DNA from: Microbacteriaceae bacterium
GTDB taxonomy: Bacteria; Actinomycetota; Actinomycetes; Actinomycetales; Microbacteriaceae
NCBI GenBank assembly: GCA_021741825.1
Contig: JAIOXB010000002.1
Span: 1-52,710, forward strand
DNA: 52,710 nt
Direction: 5' to 3'
Below are positions 1-8,419 of this stretch, piece by piece. The translations under genes were made by a program, and so were the position numbers. Position 1 is the first letter of the stretch; every line of letters starts with the position of its first letter. Under the pieces are notes generated by a model, which saw only the letters and a list, made by a program, of their open reading frames with translations, was not told the DNA's origin and searched no databases.

Positions 1-1079
1 ACAATTCCTCCGATAACGGCCGCCGCTATCACGAGTGGCACGAACACCGCCGAGATGCGGTCAACAAGTTTTTGGACGGGGGCTTTCCCCGCTTGGGCTT
101 CTTCGACCATTTTGGTGAGCCGAGCGAGTTCGGTGCCGGAACCAACCGCGGTGGCCTCGGCGACAAGTCGACCACCCGCATTGATTGTTCCGCCAATGAG
201 TGTCGACCCAGGGCCTACGGGAACGGGCACGCTTTCGCCCGTCACAGCACTCGCGTCGATCGCGGACTGTCCCTCGATAACTCGCCCGTCGGTCGGCACG
301 ATCCCACCGGCCAGGACGACAAAGGTGTCGCCTTTCTGCACGGCACCGGCTGGGACGGTCACTTCACGCCCGTCGACGAGCAGAATTGCCTGCTTGGCGG
401 CCGTGTTGAGAAGCGCCGTGAGCGACATTTTCGCCGCTCGTTTAGCGCGCGATTCCAATAGACGACCAAGCAAAACGAACGCGGTGACCACGGCGGCCGA
501 CTCAAAATAGAGTGAATGGGTACTGTAGCCAAACAGCGCCAAGTCCATACGCATTCCGATCATGCCCGCCATCGTGAAAAACAGTGCATACATCGACCAC
601 AGGTACGCCACCGCGACGCCGAGCGAAACGAGAGTGTCCATCGTCGTTGCACCGTGGCGCGCATTGCGCAGGGCGGCTCGGTGGAACGGCCACGCTCCCC
701 AGGTCACGATCGGCGTGGTGAATGCGGCGGCCACCCACTGGAATCCGTCGAATTGCCAGGTGGGAATCATCGAGACAAGAAACACCGGTATCGCCAGCGC
801 CAACGAAACGATGACCCGAGCCGTGAGCACAGGATCGCGGGGGGCTTCCGCTTCGCGGTGGTCGCGGTCGATTACTCGCGCGCCGTATCCGACCTTCGTG
901 ATGGCTGCAATGAGGTCGGTCGCGTCCGTCACGCCATCAATCTCGACTGACGCACGTTCGGTCGCAAAGTTCACCGTGGCGGTCACGCCGGGAACGGTTG
1001 CGAGCGCGCCTTCGATTCGTCCCGCACACGTCGCACACGTCATTCCCTCCAGTGCGAGATCGACGTGTGTCGCGGCCAT
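1..1079 (-). CDS. copA: Copper-type heavy-metal P1B-ATPase, N-terminal part (3' end outside window)
   Basis: About 359 codons of an inner-membrane metal-exporting P-type ATPase are visible; the gene runs off the left edge. The protein starts with a heavy-metal-associated domain carrying GMTCATCAGRIE near residues 11-22. Hydrophobic segments follow, then the actuator domain with the TGES dephosphorylation motif, then the start of the next membrane helix. The CPC metal-binding helix, the DKTGT phosphorylation site and the ATP-binding domain would lie beyond the window, so copper specificity is inferred from the HMA motif and the neighbouring chaperone. The start ATG at 1079 overlaps the stop of the upstream gene as TAATG, which indicates translational coupling. 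Family membership is secure; the exact metal is less so. Confidence 0.9.
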   Translation of the reverse strand, partial: MAATHVDLALEGMTCATCAGRIEGALATVPGVTATVNFATERASVEIDGVTDATDLIAAITKVGYGARVIDRDHREAEAPRDPVLTARVIVSLALAIPVFLVSMIPTWQFDGFQWVAAAFTTPIVTWGAWPFHRAALRNARHGATTMDTLVSLGVAVAYLWSMYALFFTMAGMIGMRMDLALFGYSTHSLYFESAAVVTAFVLLGRLLESRAKRAAKMSLTALLNTAAKQAILLVDGREVTVPAGAVQKGDTFVVLAGGIVPTDGRVIEGQSAIDASAVTGESVPVPVGPGSTLIGGTINAGGRLVAEATAVGSGTELARLTKMVEEAQAGKAPVQKLVDRISAVFVPLVIAAAVIGGI

Positions 1080-1294
1080 TAGCGGACTAGTTCGTAACCG
1101 GCTTCGACGATTGCCTTGTCAAGGGCGGAAGCGTCAACAGCCCCATCGCTCTCGACGTGCAGCGTCGACTGGCCGTTCGCCACGAGGTCGATTGAGACCC
1201 CCGTTACGCCGGGCACGAGTGCCGCAGCGCGCGACACCGTCATCACGCAGTGGTTACAGGTCAACCCCGTGACGCCGAAATCTGTTGTGCTCAT
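1079..1294 (-). CDS. copZ: CopZ-like heavy-metal-associated domain protein (copper chaperone)
   Basis: A 71-residue cytoplasmic protein made of one ferredoxin-like HMA domain. The metal-binding motif GLTCNHCVMTV lies near residues 10-20, with the two cysteines expected to bind Cu(I). The family passes copper to the HMA domains of CopA-type ATPases. It is the first gene of a two-gene unit whose stop overlaps the ATPase start, so chaperone and exporter are probably made together. The length is typical for CopZ. Confidence 0.88.
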   Translation of the reverse strand: MSTTDFGVTGLTCNHCVMTVSRAAALVPGVTGVSIDLVANGQSTLHVESDGAVDASALDKAIVEAGYELVR

Positions 1295-1373
1295 GTCGTC
1301 ATCCTTTCACTACATCGTCAAACCACGTTGGGATCCCGCTTATTCCGAACAATCGGTGAATGAGGTAGTTGGG

Positions 1374-1459
1374 TGGTGCGCAAGAGGGGACTTGAACCCC
1401 TACGCCCTTACGGGCACTGGCACCTGAAGCCAGCGCGTCTGCCATTCCGCCACTTGCGC
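1374..1459 (-). tRNA. tRNA-Leu (anticodon CAG)
   Basis: On the minus strand, the acceptor arms GCGCAAG and CTTGCGC pair over 7 bp. The anticodon stem CTGGC/GCCAG encloses loop TTCAGGT, giving anticodon CAG (leucine). A long variable arm (TGCCCGTAAGGGCG) marks a class II tRNA. The T arm is GGGGTTCAAGTCCCC. Discriminator A is at 1377, and the CCA end is encoded (1374-1376), unlike in the Ala and Ile tRNAs of this window. Confidence 0.95.
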
Positions 1460-1543
1460 GCGTCCGGGGACGTGCCCGTCAAGGCTATCACGGCGAGCGC
1501 CGCCCAATCCCGCGAGGCGCAGGGGCTCAACACCCACCGCGGA

Positions 1544-1549
1544 TAGAAT
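1544..1549 (+). promoter_or_regulatory. -10 element upstream of the fhaA-pknB operon
   Basis: TAGAAT lies 24 bases before the GTG start of fhaA and fits the actinobacterial housekeeping -10 (TANNNT). The operon's first gene also has a strong ribosome binding site (GGAGGGGGA) just before its start. No convincing -35 is visible. Confidence 0.5.
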
Positions 1550-1573
1550 TGGGGCGACCGTGGAGGGGGAACC

Positions 1574-2245
1574 GTGGGCTTACTGGACAACGTTGAACGT
1601 GGTCTCGAGCGACTCGTCAGTGGCGCTTTCGCGAAGTCTTTTCGGGGCGGTGTTCAGCCGATCGAAATCATTGCTGCGCTCAAGCGCGAAATCGATTCCC
1701 ACGCTGTCGTCGTCCAGCGTGACCGCATCCTCGCTCCTCACGCCTACACGGTTGGCCTCAACTCGGAAGACTTCGATCCGCTCAACGCCCATGGCGCTGT
1801 TCTCATCAGTGAATTGACCGACGGCGTCCGCGCTTATGCGAATCGTCAGCGTTACAGCTTTACCGCCCCCGTCTCGATTACGCTCGTCGCCGCGTCGGAC
1901 ATTGCGCGCGGCGTGATCAAGGTGGCGTCGCAAGCACTCGACGCAGTGTCGGAGTGGCACCCCGCGCTCGAGATCAATGGCGAAACGGTTCACCTGACCG
2001 GTCCCGAAATCATCATCGGACGCGGTTCGACGGCAACGGTCATCCTCAGCGATAGCGGCGCATCCCGTCACCACGCTCGAATCCTGTGGAGCGGAAAAAT
2101 CGCGGGTCTTGAAGACCTGCAGTCGACAAACGGAACCAAACTCAACGGAACCCGAGTGACCTCATCGCCTCTCGACCAGGGTGACGTCATTCACATCGGC
2201 GGGACCCAGCTGGTCTTCCGCATTCTTCCGGGGGTTTCGGCGTGA
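1574..2245 (+). CDS. fhaA: FhaA: DUF3662 and FHA domain protein
   Basis: A 223-residue cytoplasmic phosphothreonine-binding protein. An N-terminal DUF3662 domain (about residues 1-120) is followed by a C-terminal FHA domain with GRGSTATVILSD, SRHHARI and STNGTKLNG. Mycobacterial FhaA binds phosphorylated partners of PknB, including the lipid II flippase pathway. This protein lacks the long low-complexity linker of the mycobacterial form and is about half its size. The GTG start follows GGAGGGGGAACC. Its stop overlaps the fhaB start as GTGA, so it heads a tightly coupled operon that ends with the kinases. Confidence 0.92.
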   Translation: MGLLDNVERGLERLVSGAFAKSFRGGVQPIEIIAALKREIDSHAVVVQRDRILAPHAYTVGLNSEDFDPLNAHGAVLISELTDGVRAYANRQRYSFTAPVSITLVAASDIARGVIKVASQALDAVSEWHPALEINGETVHLTGPEIIIGRGSTATVILSDSGASRHHARILWSGKIAGLEDLQSTNGTKLNGTRVTSSPLDQGDVIHIGGTQLVFRILPGVSA

Positions 2246-2739
2246 GTGAGCTAACCCTGTTCGTGCTCCGCTTCGGTTTCCTCGGCTTGATGTGGGTTTT
2301 CGTGTTCGCCATCGTGTTCGCGTTGCGCAGTGACCTGTTCCGCCACTACGTTCGCCGAAGCGACCGGCCGCAGGGCGACATCACCCACAACCCAGGAGCC
2401 GAATCTTCCCCGTTCCTGCCGCCAACCTCCAACGGTTCTCCGTCAAACCCCGCACGGAAACTCGTCATCGTTGCCGGTGCCCGAGAGGGCCTCGAAATCC
2501 CACTCGAGTCAGACAAACTCACGATCGGCCGCAGTGCACAGTCGGGGCTCGTCATCCGAGACGAATACACGTCCACTAACCACGCTCGCTTGCAGTTGTG
2601 GAACGGCGACTGGGTCATTCAAGATTTGGGTTCAACCAACGGCACGTTTGTCGATAACCAGCGCGTCAGCGTGCCGACGCCCGTTCCGCTGTTCACCCCC
2701 GTGTCCGTCGGCTCGACCATTTTTGAACTGAGGCCATAG
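2242..2739 (+). CDS. fhaB: FhaB (FipA-type): membrane-anchored FHA protein
   Basis: A 165-residue protein with one N-terminal membrane helix (about residues 5-27), a short proline/serine linker and a C-terminal FHA domain (about 75-165: TIGRSAQSGLVI, TSTNHARL, DLGSTNGTFVDN). In mycobacteria the orthologue is a PknA/PknB substrate acting at the division site with FtsZ/FtsQ. GTG start overlaps the fhaA stop; its own TAG stop overlaps the next GTG. Its position between fhaA and the phosphatase matches the conserved actinobacterial order. Confidence 0.9.
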   Translation: MSELTLFVLRFGFLGLMWVFVFAIVFALRSDLFRHYVRRSDRPQGDITHNPGAESSPFLPPTSNGSPSNPARKLVIVAGAREGLEIPLESDKLTIGRSAQSGLVIRDEYTSTNHARLQLWNGDWVIQDLGSTNGTFVDNQRVSVPTPVPLFTPVSVGSTIFELRP

Positions 2740-3977
2740 TGGACGCCCGCGTCCTCTCGGTGGCGAGCAGTCACATTGGGCGAGTCCGAGCAAGCAATCA
2801 GGACTCGGGTTACGCCGGTACCCACCTTTTTCTCGTCGCCGACGGAATGGGCGGTCACGCGGGTGGCGACGTCGCCAGTTCGCTCGCGACCCAGGCCGTC
2901 ACCGCCGTCGCTGATGAACGCTTTGAATCGATCGAGATTGCTCAGCAGCGACTCGTGGACTCGGTGAAAAACAGTGCCGCCGAACTCATCGAGGCCGTGC
3001 GGGAACACCCCGACCTTTCCGGAATGGGAACGACGGTCAGCGCACTTCTTCGTCACAACCAGCAGGTTGTCATCGCGCACATCGGCGATTCGCGAATCTA
3101 CCGCTTCCGCAGCGGCGTACTCGAACAGATCACGACCGACCACACGTTTGTGCAGAAACTCGTCGAAACCGGTCGCATCACGCCGGAGGAAGCGTTGGTG
3201 CACCCGCGTCGCAACGTACTTATGCGCGTGTTGGGCGATGTCGCGGGAAGTGTTGATGTCGACACCGCGGTTCTCGACACCGAACCTGGCGACGTCTGGA
3301 TGTTGTGCTCGGACGGTCTTTGTGGGTATGCGAGTGAAACCGCAATTGCTCAAGTCCTTAAATCCGAGCCGGATGCGGCCAAAGCCGCCGGCAAACTCAT
3401 CAATCTTGCCCTCGAACGCGGCGCACCCGACAACGTGACGGTGGTGATTGCCGGCGTCAACGAGACCAACATGAGCGCGACAGCAAAACCGATGCTGGTC
3501 GGCGCCGCGTCACAACCCCTCATTTTTGACGCGATCACGCAGCGCCTTCCCAAGATCGCCAACAGGAATATCGCGACTGGCTCAACCACAGAGCAAGAGG
3601 AATACTTCGAAACTGCCGACTACCTCGACACTCTCATTGCCGAGGACAAACGTCGCGCGGCGAAACGCCGAATCAGGTGGTCCCTTTATCTCACCAGTGC
3701 CCTCACCGTTCTGGCTCTAGTTGGTATCTACGGTTACGTCTGGACTCAATCGCAGTTCTTCGTGGGATCTGACAAGGACAGCGTTGTCATTTATCGCGGT
3801 GTCAATGCCGATTTTGGTTCCATCCCACTGCACACACTCGTTCGCGATACCAACATTCCCCTGTCATCGCTCTCGGATTTCGTCCGAACGTCCGTCGAGC
3901 TCACCATCCCCGTGTTGAGCCTCAAGCAAGCCCAGCTTGTCGTCGAAAGGATTGAGAATGTCTCTCAGTCCCAATAG
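2739..3977 (+). CDS. pstP: PstP-type PP2C Ser/Thr phosphatase
   Basis: A 412-residue membrane protein that reverses PknA/PknB phosphorylation. The N-terminal PP2C domain (about 1-235) has the metal-binding signatures RASNQDSGY, VADGMGGHAGGD, IAHIGDSRIYRF, LCSDGL and GAPDNVTVV. An acidic/basic linker, one transmembrane helix (about 305-330) and an extracytoplasmic tail follow. GTG start at the fhaB stop (TAGTG). The family is the sole PP2C partner of the essential kinases in actinobacteria. Confidence 0.93.
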   Translation: MDARVLSVASSHIGRVRASNQDSGYAGTHLFLVADGMGGHAGGDVASSLATQAVTAVADERFESIEIAQQRLVDSVKNSAAELIEAVREHPDLSGMGTTVSALLRHNQQVVIAHIGDSRIYRFRSGVLEQITTDHTFVQKLVETGRITPEEALVHPRRNVLMRVLGDVAGSVDVDTAVLDTEPGDVWMLCSDGLCGYASETAIAQVLKSEPDAAKAAGKLINLALERGAPDNVTVVIAGVNETNMSATAKPMLVGAASQPLIFDAITQRLPKIANRNIATGSTTEQEEYFETADYLDTLIAEDKRRAAKRRIRWSLYLTSALTVLALVGIYGYVWTQSQFFVGSDKDSVVIYRGVNADFGSIPLHTLVRDTNIPLSSLSDFVRTSVELTIPVLSLKQAQLVVERIENVSQSQ

Positions 3978-5352
3978 CAGCGCGCATTCGACGATTACCG
4001 AGCAGCTGATGCTGCGCCTCAAGGTTCCCACCAAACTGCGAAACCTCGAAGCGGCTCTCATTATCTTCGCGATGATTGTCACCTCAGCCGCGCTTGCGCT
4101 CGTTGATCTGGGGGCAACAGGCAAACTGAATCCACCGATCATCGGTCTGACGCTGGGACTAGGCGCGATTGTGCTCGCCATGCACGTGGCCCAACGGTTT
4201 GTCGCCCGCGACGCTGATCCGCTGATCCTGCCCATCGTGACGCTTCTCAATGGGCTCGGGATTGCGATGATCCATCGGCTTGACCTTTCGGCCGGGCTGA
4301 CCGGGTGGCAGGCCAACGCGACTCGACAGATGGTGTGGACGGCGATTGCGATTGTTGTCGCGATTGTCGTAATCATCGTGGTTCGCAACCACCGAGTTTT
4401 ACAGCGCTACCGATACGTGTGGATGCTCGTCGGGGTTGGCCTTCTGATGCTCCCTCTCGTCCCGATCATTGGCACGACAATCAACGGTGCGAGATTGTGG
4501 GTCAACCTCGGTTTCGTCACCTTTCAGCCGGGCGAAATTGGCAAAATCGCCCTCGCGCTTTTCTTTGCTGGGTATCTCGTCACCGCGCGCGACTCGCTCT
4601 CGGTAGTCGGTAAACGAATGTTTGGCGTGACCTGGCCTCGAATGAAAGACCTTGGTCCGATCTTCGTCGTGTGGGGCGTCGCAATGCTGGTTCTCATCTT
4701 TCAGCGCGACCTCGGAACGTCGCTGCTGTACTTCGGTCTCTTCCTCGTCCTCATGTACGTCGCGACCGGGCGCGCCATCTGGTTCGTTGTCGGCGGAGGT
4801 CTCTTCGGAGCCGGTGCTCTGATCGCAAGCCAGTTTCTGACCTATGTTCAAGGTCGCTTCGCCGCGTGGCTCGATTCGTTCAACACGGAAAACTACGAGG
4901 CAATCGGTGGTTCCTACCAACTCGTCCAAGGACTATTCGGGCTTGCGTCCGGCGGAATTGTGGGTACCGGCCTTGGTGCTGGTCACCCCGGAATCGTTCC
5001 TCTTGCCGAATCCGACTACATCATGGCCAGCCTCGGGGAGGAACTCGGACTGATCGGCATCTTCGCGATTCTCACGTTGTACTTGCTTTTCGTGGCACGA
5101 GGGATTCGCATCGGGGTCAACGGGGCGGACGACTTCGGGCGACTCCTCGCGGTCGGCCTCACCTTTGTCATCGCACTTCAGGTCTTCATCGTGGTGGGCG
5201 GAGTCACCCGTGTCATTCCCGTGACGGGGCTCACCACACCGTTCCTTGCTGCGGGCGGATCGTCGCTCGTCGCGAACTGGATTATCGTCGCCCTGCTGTT
5301 GCGGCTCAGCGACACGGTCCGTCACCAGCGCGAGGAGGTGACCGGAACATGA
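3958..5352 (+). CDS. rodA: RodA/FtsW family SEDS peptidoglycan glycosyltransferase
   Basis: A 464-residue polytopic membrane protein of the SEDS family, which polymerises lipid II into glycan strands together with a class B PBP. Recognisable segments are GARLWVNLGFVTFQPGE (conserved SEDS loop), QRDLGTSLLYFG and the C-terminal VTGLTTPFLAAGGSSLVANW. I use ATG 3958, which has GAAAGG 6-8 nt upstream, rather than the more upstream in-frame TTG at 3937. Either start lies inside the end of pstP. The next gene begins at its stop (ATGA). The pairing with pbpA argues for RodA/FtsW function in elongation or septal synthesis. Confidence 0.93.
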   Translation: MSLSPNSSAHSTITEQLMLRLKVPTKLRNLEAALIIFAMIVTSAALALVDLGATGKLNPPIIGLTLGLGAIVLAMHVAQRFVARDADPLILPIVTLLNGLGIAMIHRLDLSAGLTGWQANATRQMVWTAIAIVVAIVVIIVVRNHRVLQRYRYVWMLVGVGLLMLPLVPIIGTTINGARLWVNLGFVTFQPGEIGKIALALFFAGYLVTARDSLSVVGKRMFGVTWPRMKDLGPIFVVWGVAMLVLIFQRDLGTSLLYFGLFLVLMYVATGRAIWFVVGGGLFGAGALIASQFLTYVQGRFAAWLDSFNTENYEAIGGSYQLVQGLFGLASGGIVGTGLGAGHPGIVPLAESDYIMASLGEELGLIGIFAILTLYLLFVARGIRIGVNGADDFGRLLAVGLTFVIALQVFIVVGGVTRVIPVTGLTTPFLAAGGSSLVANWIIVALLLRLSDTVRHQREEVTGT

Positions 5353-6803
5353 TGAAAGAGCTGACCCGCGTCAGTCTGGGGATTGGCGCTCTATTCGGTG
5401 CGCTATTCATCTCGGCAACCGTCATCCAAGTTTTTCAAGTGGACAACCTCCGGGTCGATCCACGAAACGTCCGCACCTTGTACGACTCTTATGCAACCGA
5501 ACGCGGATCGATTCTCGTTGGGTCCACACTCATTGCAGAATCAGTTCCGTCCGATGACGTCTACCGCTACCAACGCACGTATCACGGTGGTGGACTGTAT
5601 GCGCCGATCACCGGCTTTTATTCGATCAATCAAGGGATCAGCGGACTCGAGTTTGCGATGAACGACAAACTCAGTGGAAAATCAAACTCCCAATTCTTCG
5701 ATCAGGTCCTCGCGCTCGTCTCGGGCACCGATCCGCGTGGTGCCTCGGTGAAGCTCACCGTGAACGCCGCCGTTCAACAAGCCGCGCGTGACGCGATGGG
5801 CGAACTCACGGGTGCAGCTATCGCGATTGAACCGTCGACCGGGCGCATTCTCGCACTTGTCAGCACCCCTTCGTTTGACCCGAACGATCTTGCGTCGCAT
5901 AACGGTGATGCGGTGGCATCCAAGTACGCAGGGCTCGTGAATTCAGCGTCACAACCCTTGATCAATCGAGCGATCGGTGGGGATCTGTACCATCCCGGTT
6001 CGGTCTTCAAAATGGTTGTCGCGGCGGCGGCTCTCGACTCGGGAATCATGTCGGAACGTTCAACCGTCCCGAACCCCGCTCAATTGACGTTGCCCCAGAG
6101 TAGTTCCACCATTCGCAACTGGAGCGGAAACCCCTGCGGCCCCGGAAAATCGGTGACAATCGCTACCGCTTTGCGCTTGTCGTGCAATATCCCTTTCGCC
6201 GAGATTGGTGCCCAAGTCGGTGAAACTCGACTGCGAGACTACGCCGAGGCCTTCGGATTCGGCGCCACGGTTGAAATCCCGATGGCCGTCACTCCATCGA
6301 CCTTCCCCTCAGGAATGGACGAGGCGCAACTCATGCTCTCTTCATTTGGTCAGTTCGACGTCCGCGTGACTCCACTTCAGATCGCAATGATCAGTTCCGC
6401 GATAGCGAACGGCGGGGTGCTCATGTCGCCGACCATCGTCGACTCGGTTCTCGCGCGCGATCTGTCGCCTCTCGCGCCATTCACTCCCGTCGAATACTCG
6501 ACACCAATCGGCCCTGACACCGCAAATGTGCTTCGCGACATGATGGTCTCCGCGGTTTCTGACGGCGTTGCCAGCGGCGCCCGGATTCGCGGTGTGGCGG
6601 TCGCGGGAAAGACCGGCACCGCCGAAAACGGAGAGGGACAGCCCTACACGCTCTGGTTCACGGGCTTTGCGCCGGCCGAAAACCCACGCGTCGCAGTCGT
6701 CGTTGTCATAGAGAACGGCGGGGGACTCGGTCAATCGGCCAGCGGCAACTCACTGGTTGCGCCCATTGCTCGAAAGATTATGGAGGCGGTGTTAGCGCAA
6801 TGA
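5349..6803 (+). CDS. pbpA: PbpA: class B penicillin-binding protein (transpeptidase)
   Basis: A 484-residue protein with one N-terminal signal-anchor helix (about 10-30), a dimerisation region and a transpeptidase domain. Active-site motifs are SVFK (Ser218, Lys221), SCN (278-280) and KTG (421-423). It crosslinks peptidoglycan outside the membrane and partners with the SEDS protein encoded just upstream. Start ATG 5349 overlaps the rodA stop and follows GAGGAGGTGACC; a second ATG follows directly at 5352. The open frame continues far upstream (to 4671), but that stretch is inside rodA and is a shadow. Confidence 0.94.
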   Translation: MMKELTRVSLGIGALFGALFISATVIQVFQVDNLRVDPRNVRTLYDSYATERGSILVGSTLIAESVPSDDVYRYQRTYHGGGLYAPITGFYSINQGISGLEFAMNDKLSGKSNSQFFDQVLALVSGTDPRGASVKLTVNAAVQQAARDAMGELTGAAIAIEPSTGRILALVSTPSFDPNDLASHNGDAVASKYAGLVNSASQPLINRAIGGDLYHPGSVFKMVVAAAALDSGIMSERSTVPNPAQLTLPQSSSTIRNWSGNPCGPGKSVTIATALRLSCNIPFAEIGAQVGETRLRDYAEAFGFGATVEIPMAVTPSTFPSGMDEAQLMLSSFGQFDVRVTPLQIAMISSAIANGGVLMSPTIVDSVLARDLSPLAPFTPVEYSTPIGPDTANVLRDMMVSAVSDGVASGARIRGVAVAGKTGTAENGEGQPYTLWFTGFAPAENPRVAVVVVIENGGGLGQSASGNSLVAPIARKIMEAVLAQ

Positions 6804-8419
6804 GACCTCAAATTGGGCACGTCTTCGGTGGCAGATACGAACTTAAGGCCCGCCTCGCGATCGGTGGGATGGGTGAGGTGTGGCAAGCCGTCGATAACGT
6901 CATTGAACGCAACGTGGCAATCAAGATTCTCAAAGAAGAATATTTAGGAGACAAAGCTTTTCGTGAGCGTTTTCGCGCAGAGGCGCGTCACGCTGCGCTT
7001 GTCAATCACGAAGGAATTGCGAGCGTTTACGATTTCGGTGAAGAAGAGGGAAGTGCGTACCTCGTCATGGAACTCGTTCCCGGAGAGGCCTTGTCCACGA
7101 TTATCGAGCGGGAACGGTTCCTGTCGTACGACCGAGTGCTCGACATTGTCGCCCAAACGGCGTCGGCGCTGCACGCCGCTCACCAGGCCGGACTGGTGCA
7201 CCGCGATGTGAAGCCAGGTAATCTGCTGATCACCCCGGATGGTCGGGTCAAAATCACCGACTTTGGAATCGCCCGCGCAGTCGACCAGGTTCCGTTGACC
7301 GCGACGGGTCAGGTCATGGGAACTGTTCAGTATTTGTCGCCGGAACAAGCATCGGGAAAATCGGCGAATGCCCTCACTGACATCTACTCACTCGGGATCG
7401 TGGCCTACGAGGCGCTGGCCGGAAAGCGACCGTTTACCGGCGAATCCCAGGTGGCGATCGCGATGGCACACATCAAAACCCCGCCACCGCCATTGCCTGA
7501 AAGCATCCCGTTGGCGGTCCGAAACTTGATTCTCGCGTGTCTCGCCAAGAAACCCGAAAGGCGACCGACGTCGGCACGCCAACTCGCACGCGCCGCGATT
7601 GCGATCAAGCGCGGTCGTGTGGGCGAGGCGTTGGCGTTGGTCCCCGCTGTCGACGATGAGCCGCATGAACTCACGGAAGACACCTCAACCCGCATCTTGC
7701 CCGTGTCGGTTTCCGAGAACGACGCGGAGTCTCCGCGCAGATTCGCGCGATTGCCCAGAACCCGGGCGTTGATTGTTCTCGTTGTCACCCTGTCGGTGAT
7801 CTTGATTGGGATCATCGTGGCCCTCGTCATCCGACCAACCGGAACACCTCCGACTCCTGTCCCTTCTGCATCGAGTCCCAGCACTCCGACGCCTACTCCG
7901 ACCGACCCGCTGTCCGGAAATGTGACGGTCACCGAGGATGAGTTTGTCGGCCTGACCATCAATCAAGTGGGTGAGAAACTTGAAAGCATGGGGCTCCGAC
8001 TCGACGCTGTGACAGGAAACATCGCGCCATCGCTCGACTTGGTCGGGACGGCCTATCGGGTCAATCCCGAAGGGAATGTGCCTCCGAACACGCTGATTGC
8101 GGTCTATTTCTATGATGCAATTCCGACTCCGACGTCCCCTGGAGGGCTTACTGTGAGCGCCGGTCCGTACACCGGTGGCTCGACAATCACGATTTCCTGG
8201 CCGACGTACAGCGAATGTCCGGCTGGATTTGACCTCGATTCCTATGAATTCACCGTCAACGGGGGTTCGTTCCCGAACGTCAGCACATTCGGTCCCCTCA
8301 CGACCGCGGCCGATCTCGTCATCGACGACAACACCACCGAAATTCGTGTGTCCTACATTGTCCGCTGTGGAAACCTCGCGTCGAATCCTTCGGAGGATTT
8401 GGTGATTCCCGTTGGCTGA
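6800..8419 (+). CDS. pknA: PknA-type Ser/Thr protein kinase with PASTA and Fn3-like ectodomain
   Basis: A 539-residue transmembrane kinase. The kinase domain (about 10-275) has the glycine loop GGMGEV, catalytic Lys42, HRDVKPGN (Asp136) and DFG. A Thr-rich juxtamembrane segment precedes one transmembrane helix (about 320-342). A Pro/Thr/Ser linker leads to one PASTA-like repeat (about 373-440) and a roughly 95-residue beta-rich, fibronectin-III-like end. Mycobacterial PknA has no PASTA domain, so this ectodomain is unusual. ATG overlaps the pbpA stop. It probably phosphorylates FHA-linked and division proteins with PknB. Confidence 0.92.
   Translation: MRPQIGHVFGGRYELKARLAIGGMGEVWQAVDNVIERNVAIKILKEEYLGDKAFRERFRAEARHAALVNHEGIASVYDFGEEEGSAYLVMELVPGEALSTIIERERFLSYDRVLDIVAQTASALHAAHQAGLVHRDVKPGNLLITPDGRVKITDFGIARAVDQVPLTATGQVMGTVQYLSPEQASGKSANALTDIYSLGIVAYEALAGKRPFTGESQVAIAMAHIKTPPPPLPESIPLAVRNLILACLAKKPERRPTSARQLARAAIAIKRGRVGEALALVPAVDDEPHELTEDTSTRILPVSVSENDAESPRRFARLPRTRALIVLVVTLSVILIGIIVALVIRPTGTPPTPVPSASSPSTPTPTPTDPLSGNVTVTEDEFVGLTINQVGEKLESMGLRLDAVTGNIAPSLDLVGTAYRVNPEGNVPPNTLIAVYFYDAIPTPTSPGGLTVSAGPYTGGSTITISWPTYSECPAGFDLDSYEFTVNGGSFPNVSTFGPLTTAADLVIDDNTTEIRVSYIVRCGNLASNPSEDLVIPVG

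Noticed and set aside
4671-5348. Long in-frame upstream extension of the pbpA frame
   Set aside because: It lies wholly within rodA in another frame, is Arg/Pro-rich in the manner of a shadow frame, and the true start is marked by the ATGA overlap and a strong ribosome binding site.
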